A DNA stretch of 18,725 bases from an uncultured Ruminococcus sp. (GTDB lineage: Bacteria; Bacillota; Clostridia; Oscillospirales; Ruminococcaceae), in NCBI GenBank assembly GCA_910576995.1, contig CAJTLC010000029.1, positions 1-18,725 on the forward strand, read 5' to 3'. Shown here in pieces: positions 6,477 to 14,483 of this stretch (its first letter is position 1; each line of letters begins with the position of its first letter). The position numbers were made by a program, and so were the translations under genes. The notes below the pieces were generated by a model, which was given only the letters and a program-made list of their open reading frames with translations, did not search any database and was not told where the DNA came from.

Positions 6477-9104
6477 TTACTTTCCTTGGCTGATTGCAGC
6501 CTGAGCAGCAGCAAGACGAGCGATCGGAACTCGGAAAGGTGAGCAAGATACATAGTCGAGACCGATCTTGTGGCAGAATTCTACAGAAGTAGGATCGCCG
6601 CCATGCTCGCCGCAGATACCGCAGTGGAGGGTGTCGTTAGCGCCCTTACCCATCTTAACGGCCATATCCATAAGCTTACCAACGCCGATCTGATCGAGCT
6701 TAGCGAAAGGATCGTTCTCGAAGATCTTCTGATCATAGTAAGCGTTGAGGAACTTGCCTGCGTCGTCGCGTGAGAAGCCATAAGTCATCTGAGTAAGATC
6801 GTTTGTACCGAAGCAGAAGAAGTCTGCGTTAGCAGCGATCTCGTCAGCTGTAAGAGCAGCACGAGGAATCTCGATCATTGTACCAACTTCGTAATCAAGC
6901 TCTGCGCCGGAAGCAGCGATAGCAGCATCAGCTGTGTCAACAACTACCTTCTTAACGAACTTGAATTCCTTGATATCGCCAACGAGCGGAATCATGATCT
7001 CGGGCTTAACGTTCCAATCGGGGTGATTCTTCTTAACGTTGAGAGCAGCCTTGATGATAGCGTTTGTCTGCATCTTAGCGATTTCAGGATATGTTACAGC
7101 AAGACGGCAGCCTCTGTGACCCATCATGGGGTTGAACTCGTGGAGAGAAGAAATGATATTCTTGATAGTCTCAACGGACTTGCCCTGTGCTTCAGCAAGA
7201 GCCTGAATGTCAGCTTCTTCTGTAGGAACAAATTCGTGGAGAGGAGGATCGAGGAAACGGATAGTAACAGGATTGCCCTCGAGAGCCTCGTAGAGAGCCT
7301 CAAAGTCAGCCTGCTGCATGGGTTCGATCTTAGCAAGAGCAGCTTCACGCTCTTCAACAGTATCGGAGCAGATCATCTCGCGGAATGCAGCAATTCTCTC
7401 GGGATCGAAGAACATATGCTCTGTACGGCAGAGACCGATACCTTCAGCACCAAGTTCGCGAGCCTTCTTAGCGTCAGCGGGTGTATCAGCGTTTGTTCTA
7501 ACCTTAAGAGTTCTGAATTCGTCAGCCCAAGCCATGATTCTTCCGAACTCGCCTGCGATCTGAGCGTCAACAGTAGGAATAACGCCGTCGTAGATGTTAC
7601 CTGTAGTACCGTCGATTGAGATGTAGTCGCCCTCAACAAAAGTCTTTCCGCCAAGCTCGAACTTCTTGTTAGCTTCGTCCATCTTGATGTCGCCGCATCC
7701 GGAAACGCAGCACTCACCCATACCACGAGCAACAACAGCAGCGTGAGAAGTCATACCGCCGCGTACTGTAAGGATACCCTGAGCAGCCTTCATACCTGTG
7801 ATATCTTCGGGAGATGTTTCGAGACGTACGAGAACTACCTTCTCGCCTTTTTCAGCCCACTCAACAGCGTCGTCTGCTGTGAATACAACCTTACCGCAAG
7901 CAGCTCCGGGAGAAGCGCCAAGACCCTTGCCCATAGGAGTAGCAGCCTTGAGAGCAGCCGTATCGAACTGAGGGTGGAGAAGTGTATCGAGGTTTCTGGG
8001 GTCGATCATTGCAACAGCCTCTTCGGGAGTCTTCATTCCCTCGTCAACGAGGTCGCAAGCGATCTTGAGAGCAGCCTGAGCAGTTCTCTTACCGTTTCTT
8101 GTCTGGAGCATGAAGAGCTTTCTGTTTTCAACAGTGAACTCCATGTCCTGCATATCGTGATAGTGATTTTCGAGAGTTTTGCAAACTTCTACGAACTGAG
8201 CGTAAGCTTCGGGGAATGTTTCAGCCATCTGAGCGATAGGCATAGGAGTACGAACGCCTGCAACAACGTCCTCGCCCTGAGCGTTTGTCAGGAACTCGCC
8301 CATGAGCTTCTTCTCGCCTGTAGCAGGATCACGTGTGAACGCAACGCCTGTACCGCAGTCGTCGCCCATATTGCCGAACGCCATTGCCTGTACGTTAACA
8401 GCAGTACCCCATGAGAAAGGAATATCGTTGTCACGTCTGTAAACGTTTGCTCTGGGGTTGTCCCATGAACGGAATACAGCCTTAACAGCGCCCATAAGCT
8501 GCTCCTTAGGATCAGACGGGAAGTCTGTGCCGATCTTAGCCTTGTATTCGTCCTTGAACTGACCTGCAAGCTTCTTGAGGTCGTCAGCGTCAAGCTCAAC
8601 GTCCTGAGTAACGCCCTTTTCAGCCTTCATTTCGTCGATAAGCTCTTCGAAGTACTTCTTGCCGACTTCCATAACAACGTCGGAGTACATCTGAATAAAT
8701 CTTCTGTAGCAGTCCCAAGCCCAGCGAGCATTGCCGGACTTTTCAGCAATAGTCTCAACAACAGTCTCGTTAAGACCGAGGTTAAGAATAGTATCCATCA
8801 TACCGGGCATAGAAGCGCGTGCGCCTGAACGAACGGAAACGAGGAGAGGATTCTCCTTATCGCCGAATTTCTTGCCTGTGATCTCTTCCATCTTAACGAT
8901 GTACTCGTTGATCTCAGCGATGATCTCGTCGGAGATGCCGCCGTCCTCATAGTACTGAGTACAAGCTTCAGTTGTGATCGTGAAGCCCTGAGGAACAGGA
9001 AGTCCGATGTTTGTCATCTCAGCAAGGTTTGCACCCTTACCGCCGAGAAGCTCTCTCATAGAAGCGTCGCCTTCTGAAAAAAGGTAACAATATTTCTTTG
9101 CCAT
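6477..9104 (-). CDS. ppdK: Pyruvate, phosphate dikinase
   Basis: The 875-aa enzyme interconverts pyruvate + ATP + Pi with PEP + AMP + PPi in the cytoplasm, a glycolytic or gluconeogenic step in many anaerobes. The N-terminal ATP-grasp nucleotide-binding part starts at MAKKYCYLFSEGDASMRELLGGKGANLAEM. The swivelling phosphohistidine domain carries GGMTSHAAVVARG at 449-461, with catalytic His454 and Thr452 at the position that is the regulatory phosphosite in plant enzymes. The C-terminal PEP/pyruvate barrel has EGIGLCRTEHMF (554-565) and catalytic Cys831 in LHCGICGEHGG. Its length and residue numbering nearly match the Clostridium symbiosum enzyme. The start at 9104 is set by GGAGG 9 bases upstream and the family N-terminus; an in-frame open extension to 9218 is leader. 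No neighbouring regulator gene is visible. Confidence 0.98.
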   Translation of the reverse strand: MAKKYCYLFSEGDASMRELLGGKGANLAEMTNIGLPVPQGFTITTEACTQYYEDGGISDEIIAEINEYIVKMEEITGKKFGDKENPLLVSVRSGARASMPGMMDTILNLGLNETVVETIAEKSGNARWAWDCYRRFIQMYSDVVMEVGKKYFEELIDEMKAEKGVTQDVELDADDLKKLAGQFKDEYKAKIGTDFPSDPKEQLMGAVKAVFRSWDNPRANVYRRDNDIPFSWGTAVNVQAMAFGNMGDDCGTGVAFTRDPATGEKKLMGEFLTNAQGEDVVAGVRTPMPIAQMAETFPEAYAQFVEVCKTLENHYHDMQDMEFTVENRKLFMLQTRNGKRTAQAALKIACDLVDEGMKTPEEAVAMIDPRNLDTLLHPQFDTAALKAATPMGKGLGASPGAACGKVVFTADDAVEWAEKGEKVVLVRLETSPEDITGMKAAQGILTVRGGMTSHAAVVARGMGECCVSGCGDIKMDEANKKFELGGKTFVEGDYISIDGTTGNIYDGVIPTVDAQIAGEFGRIMAWADEFRTLKVRTNADTPADAKKARELGAEGIGLCRTEHMFFDPERIAAFREMICSDTVEEREAALAKIEPMQQADFEALYEALEGNPVTIRFLDPPLHEFVPTEEADIQALAEAQGKSVETIKNIISSLHEFNPMMGHRGCRLAVTYPEIAKMQTNAIIKAALNVKKNHPDWNVKPEIMIPLVGDIKEFKFVKKVVVDTADAAIAASGAELDYEVGTMIEIPRAALTADEIAANADFFCFGTNDLTQMTYGFSRDDAGKFLNAYYDQKIFENDPFAKLDQIGVGKLMDMAVKMGKGANDTLHCGICGEHGGDPTSVEFCHKIGLDYVSCSPFRVPIARLAAAQAAISQGK

Positions 9105-9173
9105 TGGTATATACCTCCAGTTTTTAACATTACCGGGAAAGGGACATGAGATCCCCATACCCGACTTATATCT

Positions 9174-9179
9174 ATTATA
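9174..9179 (-). promoter_or_regulatory. Candidate -10 of the ppdK promoter
   Basis: The - strand reads TATAAT here, about 70 bases before the ppdK start codon, inside an AT-rich stretch. I see no convincing -35 at 17 bases, so this call is weak. A second - strand TATAAT occurs at 9262-9267. Confidence 0.35.
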
Positions 9180-9270
9180 ACATAAAAATCCAAAAATTAC
9201 TATATAAAATAAGTGCAAATTTCGCCGTTGATTTTACAGCATTTTGCACAAAATTTACAATATTATAACC

Positions 9271-9517
9271 GCAGACGACGTCCCCCGACTCTTAGGCGGC
9301 GAACATCTTTAGATTCAGTCGGAGATACAATCTCCGACTGAATCCGGCTTAACGCCGTAAGCCGTCTGCTTGTTGAAAGCAGAGCTTTGAACAAAACGGC
9401 TTTCATTGACACCCTCTCAACTTTGTCAATGAAAGCCGCTGTTTCGATTTTGCGTAAGCATACCCTCTATATGCTTCCGCTAAGACAGGTACATATGTAC
9501 TGCGCAGTTGTTTTTTT
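9271..9517. ncRNA. Dense hairpin array, candidate structured RNA
   Basis: At least five inverted repeats follow one another without a gene. A 7-bp closing stem GCAGACG/CGTCTGC (9271-9277 with 9363-9369) encloses a perfect 15-bp stem with a 3-base loop (9312-9326 with 9330-9344) and a CGGC/GCCG hairpin (9345-9357). After this come a TTGTT-AAAGC hairpin with one G-G mismatch (9370-9394), a perfect 14-bp stem (9397-9410 with 9425-9438), a 7-bp plus 3-bp stem (9452-9480), the palindrome GTACATATGTAC (9489-9500) and CTGCGCAG (9500-9507). The + strand then has seven T's at 9511-9517. Loops of two hairpins both contain ACCCTCT. Orientation and function are unknown. It could be a non-coding RNA, a ppdK leader read leftward, or a compound repeat. 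Confidence 0.5.
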
Positions 9518-10164
9518 AGCCGTTGTGCGGTTGATTTCTTATCCGATAAAAGAGACGAAGCTGATTTAGGCGATCAAACATATTATAGGCATTAATGTTT
9601 AATAACAGCTTTCGGGTAGGAATAATAGTAAAAATATTGTCATATCGTGCCGACGGAGTTTAAAATCGACAGGGCTGTTCCGACTGCATTCCGCCTTATT
9701 TACAGGACACATAATTTTCCAATTATATGCACGGAGCGAAGCTTTTTAAGCTGCTTCGAACATCCGCTGAATATATTATATCGTATAAAAATTTTTCATT
9801 CAATTGATTATATTGCTTACTTTTAGCACTATATTGCCATAAAAAATCAGATAAATATCGTTTCCGTTGTATTAATAAAAATAATATTATGATAAATTCA
9901 TTAATATTTCAAATGAGCTTTGAACAATTTAAAATTAATAAATAAAAAATTATTATCAATGCAGTTTTTCTTCATCTATTGGGAATTCGGATTTCATACA
10001 ATTCCGAAAGTTTGATTTTAAATAAGATTTAACTTTCTTCGTTCACATTTTGTTTACATAGAACCTAATCATGCAGTTAAAATTATTATTCAAAGCGTCC
10101 GTACAATTCTTTTCTAAAAAGCTACATATTTTTATAATTTAACTATTGTTTTATCTTAAAAATC
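9518..10164. other. Gene-free AT-rich interval
   Basis: No open frame here looks like a real protein. A short hairpin CGAAGC/GCTTCG is present near 9735-9757. From about 9780 the DNA becomes very AT-rich with many stops in all frames. I see no RNA gene, repeat array or mobile element. Confidence 0.6.
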
Positions 10165-10192
10165 ATAAAAAAGGAGCTTTTCAGCCCCTTTC
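10165..10192 (-). terminator. Terminator of the helical-repeat gene
   Basis: On the - strand AAAGGGGCT pairs with AGCTCCTTT (one G-T wobble) around a GAAA tetraloop (10170-10191), followed by more T's. This is a textbook intrinsic terminator located 33 bases past the stop of the leftward gene. Confidence 0.88.
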
Positions 10193-10223
10193 TTGGTATA
10201 GATAAACCGAATCCGGCAGATGA

Positions 10224-10931
10224 TCAGATGACGCCCTCCGCCGCTTCTTCTATCGCTTTTTCGTAATAATCCTTCGTCCAGTAATACTCGTAATCGCTGA
10301 ACAGCGCAAGAGCCGCGCGCGCATTGTTTACGGCATTTTCAAGGCTCGCCTCGTCACCCGATTTTTTGCAGATATAAACGCCCGCGATAAGAATCTCGAT
10401 AAGCTTTGTATCGTTCTTTCCCTGCGGTTTATAGCCAAAACCGGTCAGCAGTCTGAACGCCGACGTATAATGTTTCGACGCGCAGTCCACATGAGCAAGA
10501 GCAATGTACATATCCGCCTTTTGTTTGAGATCAACTTTTTGCGAATAATTTTGCATAAAATTAATATTCTCCGTACGGAAATCCTCTGCGTCACGCCAAT
10601 TTCCGCATTTACTCTTATTCTTCAGGCACTCGATGCAGTAAGCGAATTTATCCTCGTTGCTGAGTTTTTTGTTATCCGCCAGCATATCGAGATAAAACGC
10701 CGCGCTTTTATAGTCATGCACCTTATCGAAAAGGCGCGCAGCCTGAATAATATCGTCCGGAGCGGGTTTTTTCGCCTCATTTACAAATGTGTCAGCAAAC
10801 AGTTCCGCTAACTCTTTTGAATATCCCTGATGGCAAAAAACAATATAAAGTTCATCATATTTTTTAACATTATCGGCTGAACGTTTTGAAAATTTCCCCT
10901 TTTTATGTTCACGTTCCTGAGTAGACAGCAT
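10224..10931 (-). CDS. Alpha-helical, TPR-like protein of unknown function
   Basis: The 235-aa soluble protein has repeated paired-helix segments reminiscent of tetratricopeptide repeats: IIQAARLFDKVHDYKSAAFYLDML, ADMYIALAHVDCASKHYTSAFRLLTGFGY and LENAVNNARAALALFSDYEYYWTKDYYEKAIEEA. The N-terminus is basic (REHKKGKFSKR). Such folds usually mediate protein-protein contacts; no catalytic motif is seen. The start at 10931 (MLSTQEREHKK) has AAGGAGAG 7 bases upstream; an in-frame ATG at 10949 would place that RBS inside the gene and is rejected. It is transcribed away from the response-regulator operon and has its own strong terminator, so it is a single-gene unit. The 10932-11134 interval is AT-rich without other clear signals. 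Confidence 0.75.
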   Translation of the reverse strand: MLSTQEREHKKGKFSKRSADNVKKYDELYIVFCHQGYSKELAELFADTFVNEAKKPAPDDIIQAARLFDKVHDYKSAAFYLDMLADNKKLSNEDKFAYCIECLKNKSKCGNWRDAEDFRTENINFMQNYSQKVDLKQKADMYIALAHVDCASKHYTSAFRLLTGFGYKPQGKNDTKLIEILIAGVYICKKSGDEASLENAVNNARAALALFSDYEYYWTKDYYEKAIEEAAEGVI

Positions 10932-11134
10932 AAACAACTCTCCTTGCATCTGAATTTTTTATTTTTATATTTTCATATTTTCATAAATATTTTTTCTAAA
11001 ATACATCATCATTACAATTTTATCACAAAATTCAAACTTAGTCAATATTTATATATAAATTTAAAACATTTCTGTTATTTTGCACAAAAACAGCCCTGAA
11101 AATTTTCCATATAAAACAATTTAATTTTTATTTC

Positions 11135-11166
11135 TTTAAGATTATTTAAAGATTTTATGGTATAAT
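11135..11166 (+). promoter_or_regulatory. Response-regulator promoter with direct repeats
   Basis: TATAAT at 11161-11166 is a good -10. The -35 region is replaced by near-identical direct repeats TTTAAGATTA (11135-11144) and TTTAAAGATT (11145-11154), about one helical turn apart. OmpR/PhoB-type regulators bind such repeats, so autoregulation is plausible. Confidence 0.45.
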
Positions 11167-11208
11167 TATAATTACAATAAGGAATATTATTTTATTAGGA
11201 GGATCGCC

Positions 11209-11877
11209 ATGAAAATACTTGTTGTCGAAGATGAAATTCAGCTTGCCGACGCGCTTTCTGAATTGCTGAAAAGAAATATGTACTCGGTAGATACCTTTTA
11301 TAATGGTATAGACGGACTTGATAACGCCCTTACAGGTGTTTACGACTGCATTCTGCTTGATATCATGCTGCCGGGAATGAACGGTATTGAAGTTTTAAGG
11401 GAAATTCGCAGGGAAAAAATAAACGCGCCCGTTCTGCTGCTGACTGCACGAAGCGAAGTTGACGACAAAATAAACGGTCTCGACTGCGGCGCTGACGATT
11501 ATCTCACGAAGCCTTTTGTTACGGGCGAACTTCTTGCAAGAGTCCGCGCTCTTACGTGCAGAAAAGGCGAAATAGTCGATGAAAACCGCTTTGAATACAA
11601 GGACGTCGCCCTCCACAAAAACACCTGTTCGCTCAGCTGCGGCGCAAATGATATTAAACTTAGTCTTAAAGAATATCTTGTTATGGAAATGCTCATTGCC
11701 AATCCTGTCCAGATACTCACAAAAGAACGCATAATTGAGAAGATCTGGGGCAGCGAAAGCGATGTTGAATACAACAATATTGAGGTGTACATATCTTTCC
11801 TGCGAAAAAAGATCGCGTCGCTCGGCGCAGATATCCAGATCAAAACAGCGCGCGGAATAGGTTATTTTCTTGAATAG
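11209..11877 (+). CDS. OmpR/PhoB-family response regulator
   Basis: The 222-aa protein has an N-terminal receiver domain: acidic pocket EDE at 7-9, phosphoacceptor Asp51 in CILLDIMLPG, Thr79 in LLLTARS, and Lys101 in DYLTKPF. A C-terminal winged-helix DNA-binding domain follows (LKEYLVMEMLIANPVQILTKERIIEKIWG ... VYISFLRKKIASLGADIQIKTARGIGYFLE). All phosphorylation residues are present. AGGAGG at about 11198-11203 precedes the ATG. The kinase gene follows after 12 bases, so the two form one operon and a cognate pair. The target genes are not evident; direct repeats in its own promoter suggest autoregulation. Confidence 0.96.
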   Translation: MKILVVEDEIQLADALSELLKRNMYSVDTFYNGIDGLDNALTGVYDCILLDIMLPGMNGIEVLREIRREKINAPVLLLTARSEVDDKINGLDCGADDYLTKPFVTGELLARVRALTCRKGEIVDENRFEYKDVALHKNTCSLSCGANDIKLSLKEYLVMEMLIANPVQILTKERIIEKIWGSESDVEYNNIEVYISFLRKKIASLGADIQIKTARGIGYFLE

Positions 11878-11889
11878 GAGGAGCTTGAT

Positions 11890-13677
11890 TTGTTCAGAAA
11901 AGTTCAGCTTAAATTTTTCGGTATCATTACGGCTATTCTTATAGCTATCTTCATCGGAGTTCTCGGCTCTATAAATATAATAATGAACGCGCTTATGGAA
12001 CATCAGACCAAAGTCGTTCTTGAACAGGTCGCAGCAGGAGTTGAATACAACACTCAGACGGCAACTTTTACTTTCAAGAATCCGAATCCCATGCGTAAAG
12101 ATAAGCACGACGATAAAATCACCGAGCCTATTGAAAGCAAAAGCTCCACTCCTCCAAATCCGGCAGTTTCGACTGCGGCAGCGAAAACTTCAACAGTTTC
12201 CACAACCACGGCGGTCAAAAACACTTCTGCCAAAACTCAGCCAAAAACTGCCGTTTCGGAAGATGTGAAGCCAACAGTCAGTTCCGCGCCGCCAACAGAA
12301 CCGTCAGTTTCTCCGACGTCGTCAAACGCCGATAAACCGTCTTCGCCGCCTGCTGCCGAACCTCCTGCGCCTCCAGAAACATTCCCTCCGAAAGAGCCTT
12401 GGGATTGGGACAAACCGCCTTTTCCCGACGCCCCCTATAAAGATCCCAATCAGGGCGACTGGGGAAACAACTGGGGCGGCGAGCCTTGGAACGACGATTA
12501 CTGGAACGACGGAAGATGGCATCCCGAACATAATGATTTCTACAATAATTTTCAGCAAACTGCAAATCATGAATTTCTGCCCGTTCTGGACGGTTTTACC
12601 ATAAATGTCAGCGAGACCGCCCCTCCTATTCCCCCCGAAAAAATGCATGAGAACGGTCATGAACCCGTTCCGCGTTCTCTTGATTCTGTCGATTTTTTCG
12701 TTATAATGGCTGACGACAAAGGAAATTACCTCTCCTCGCTAAACAACGACGCGCTTACGGAGGATACCGCCCAGCACTACATAGACACGATACTGAACCA
12801 TAAAAAATCAATCGGCATGACCGATAATTTCAGCTATTGTACGAAAAAAAAATCAAACGGAACGCTTATGGTCCTGACCGACAGAACGGCGGAGATCAAC
12901 ATTATGAACAAGCTGAAACGCACCACTTTTTTCATTGGTATGATCAGCGTAATTCTGCTGTCGGCAGCCGCGTATTTTCTCAGCGGTCTTATCGTTAAGC
13001 CGATAAAGGATACTTTCGAAAAACAGAAGCAGTTCATTTCCGACGCAAGCCATGAACTGAAAACGCCTCTAACTGTCATTTCGACGAATGCAGATGTTCT
13101 TTTTGGCGAGATAGGCGACAACAAATGGCTGAATTACATTCAGGATCAGACTACGCGAATGAATGTCCTTGTGAATGAACTTCTCGATCTCTCGCGCCTT
13201 GAAAATAAAACTTCGAATTTCATAAAATCCGAATTCGATCTTAGTCAGGCTGTCACAAACGCCGCTCTTCCCTTTGAATGTCAGGCGTTTGAATCCAACA
13301 AAAACTTCGTTCTGAATATCGACAGCGGAATAACGGTCATTGGCAGCGAGCAGCATATCAAGCAAATGACAGGCATTTTCATCGACAATGCGCTGAAATA
13401 TTCAAAAGACGGCGGCACTGTCAGAGTCTCTCTTTCTAAAGAAGACGGAAAGACCGTTTTGTCAGTTTACAATACGGGCGCAGGAGTTAAAGATTCTGAA
13501 AAAGACCGCCTTTTCGAGCGTTTTTACCGCAGCGACGAATCCCGCAACAGGACTACCGGCGGTTACGGTCTGGGACTTGCGATCGCGAAATCGATCATAG
13601 ATAAGCATAAATTCAAGATCGCCGTTGAAAATGAAGAGGGCAAAAGTATTTGTTTTGTTGTGACTATGCCTCAATAA
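11890..13677 (+). CDS. Sensor histidine kinase with a long low-complexity outer region
   Basis: The 595-aa protein partners the response regulator upstream. Transmembrane helix 1 is at about 9-32. A long outer region (about 33-343) follows: residues 78-167 are a Pro/Ser/Thr/Ala-rich linker and 168-220 are rich in Trp, Asp, Asn and Gly (EPWDWDKPPFPD, WGNNWGGEPWNDDYWNDGRW). A more folded part at about 225-340 (VDFFVIMADDKGNYLSSLNND) resembles an extracytoplasmic sensor fold. Helix 2 is at 346-370. Catalytic parts follow: HisKA with His388 in SDASHELKTPLTVI, N box FIDNALKYS, G1 NTGAGV, F box RLFERFYRSDE and G2 GGYGLGLAIAKSI. No clear HAMP domain is visible. The start is TTG at 11890, with GGAGGAG overlapping the end of the regulator gene. 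The ligand is unknown; the flexible linker may span the cell wall. Confidence 0.95.
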   Translation: MFRKVQLKFFGIITAILIAIFIGVLGSINIIMNALMEHQTKVVLEQVAAGVEYNTQTATFTFKNPNPMRKDKHDDKITEPIESKSSTPPNPAVSTAAAKTSTVSTTTAVKNTSAKTQPKTAVSEDVKPTVSSAPPTEPSVSPTSSNADKPSSPPAAEPPAPPETFPPKEPWDWDKPPFPDAPYKDPNQGDWGNNWGGEPWNDDYWNDGRWHPEHNDFYNNFQQTANHEFLPVLDGFTINVSETAPPIPPEKMHENGHEPVPRSLDSVDFFVIMADDKGNYLSSLNNDALTEDTAQHYIDTILNHKKSIGMTDNFSYCTKKKSNGTLMVLTDRTAEINIMNKLKRTTFFIGMISVILLSAAAYFLSGLIVKPIKDTFEKQKQFISDASHELKTPLTVISTNADVLFGEIGDNKWLNYIQDQTTRMNVLVNELLDLSRLENKTSNFIKSEFDLSQAVTNAALPFECQAFESNKNFVLNIDSGITVIGSEQHIKQMTGIFIDNALKYSKDGGTVRVSLSKEDGKTVLSVYNTGAGVKDSEKDRLFERFYRSDESRNRTTGGYGLGLAIAKSIIDKHKFKIAVENEEGKSICFVVTMPQ

Positions 13678-13746
13678 GAACCTGCAATTATGCTCATCTG
13701 CTTATGCTTTAGCGCCGCACACCGTTCCTATGAATACCAGCTCTAA

Positions 13747-13929
13747 GAGCCTGTTCAGTATCTTTTTCCGCACGTCTTTTCAGCAAATTTCGCCGCTTAC
13801 TGCGTCAAAAATTCTTGCTATATGACCGAAGAAAACGCCCGTGGCGCGTCAGTATGACTGCGTATTGTTCCTTGTAATCGACAAAATTATGCTTGAAAAT
13901 CCACACATAAAAAGATACTGAACAGGCTC
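13747..13929. mobile_element. 183-bp MITE-like element with 21-bp terminal inverted repeats
   Basis: Ends 13747-13767 (beginning GAGCCTGTTCAGTATC) and 13909-13929 are perfect reverse complements over 21 bases. The element is flanked on both sides by TAA (13744-13746 and 13930-13932), consistent with a 3-bp target duplication, a size known from some IS5-family groups. The interior (about 141 bp) has no credible open frame. It is therefore probably a non-autonomous miniature element mobilised by a transposase encoded elsewhere. It sits 69 bases past the kinase gene and 33 bases before the promoter of the next gene. Confidence 0.8.
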
Positions 13930-13962
13930 TAAAGATATTTTCAGAATTTTTTCAAAAAATAC

Positions 13963-13991
13963 TGGACAAATACAAAAAAATATGATATAAT
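13963..13991 (+). promoter_or_regulatory. Promoter of the Cys-rich small protein
   Basis: TGGACA (13963-13968) and TATAAT (13986-13991) are separated by 17 bases, 40 bases before the start codon. It begins 33 bases right of the MITE-like element, so the insertion may have changed upstream control. Confidence 0.6.
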
Positions 13992-14031
13992 TTAAATTAG
14001 CTTTTTATGTTATTTTCTTGAGGTGATTTTT

Positions 14032-14367
14032 ATGGATTTATTCTCTATTTTCAAAGGCGGAAAATATTTTGATAAACATATCGAACCCAAATGCGACTAC
14101 TGTCAGTTCGGCAAGCGCGCTAAGGACGGCAATAAAGTTCTCTGCGAGAAAAGAGGTCTGGTTAATTGCAGCGATTCATGCAGTAAGTTTATCTATTCTC
14201 CGTTAAAGCGTATTCCCGTTAAGCAGCTTAATTTCGTCGGAAGCCTTGCCGACGAGGACATTTACATAGAATCCGCAGGCGACCGCGCGGAAAAGGAAGA
14301 GCAGAGCAAACCTGCTGAAACTAAGGCTGATTCTCCTACCCAAAATGTTGAGAATACTGCCGAATGA
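14032..14367 (+). CDS. Small Cys-rich protein, likely metal-binding, function unknown
   Basis: The 111-aa protein has five cysteines in a compact pattern: C21-x2-C24, C38, C46 and C50, followed by SKFIYSPLKRIPVKQL. This spacing suggests a zinc or other metal knuckle. The tail (about 82-111) is acidic, Ala/Pro/Glu-rich and probably disordered. As I recall, similar short proteins with a Cys cluster and a PLKR(I/V)P motif occur in clostridia without assigned function. The start is the ATG at 14032, with AGGTG six bases upstream; an in-frame GTG at 14023 overlaps that RBS. It has its own promoter and a following hairpin at 14377-14408, so it is likely monocistronic. Confidence 0.8.
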   Translation: MDLFSIFKGGKYFDKHIEPKCDYCQFGKRAKDGNKVLCEKRGLVNCSDSCSKFIYSPLKRIPVKQLNFVGSLADEDIYIESAGDRAEKEEQSKPAETKADSPTQNVENTAE

Positions 14368-14376
14368 TAATGTTTT

Positions 14377-14408
14377 CAAGGCGTCATGCCATGAATCATG
14401 CCGCCTTG
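14377..14408 (+). terminator. Hairpin after the Cys-rich protein gene
   Basis: CAAGGCG (14377-14383) pairs with CGCCTTG (14402-14408), with a CATG/CATG pairing inside. No T-run follows, so it may be a weak or factor-assisted terminator. Confidence 0.45.
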
Positions 14409-14483
14409 ATATATACTTATGGTGAAACCGGCAGAAAAGTAAAATTCAAAAATGTGATTTAAAATTTATGAGGACAAATAATT

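Noticed and set aside
6349..6480. Coding-looking - strand frame after ppdK (VIHEYVKIGEFTLSLNDAKNYL)
   Set aside because: It has no start codon or RBS outside ppdK and is only about 43 codons long. It could be a gene remnant but cannot be supported.
7023..8414. Long open frames on the + strand opposite ppdK
   Set aside because: They lie wholly antisense to a strongly conserved enzyme, have no RBS, and their composition is a reflection of its codon use.
9387..9569. 60-codon open frame across the hairpin array
   Set aside because: It crosses several perfect inverted repeats, has no RBS and no protein-like conservation. Structure in RNA or DNA explains the sequence better.
11395..12108. 237-codon open frame antisense to the response regulator and kinase
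   Set aside because: It overlaps two well-supported conserved genes and has no RBS or family signature.
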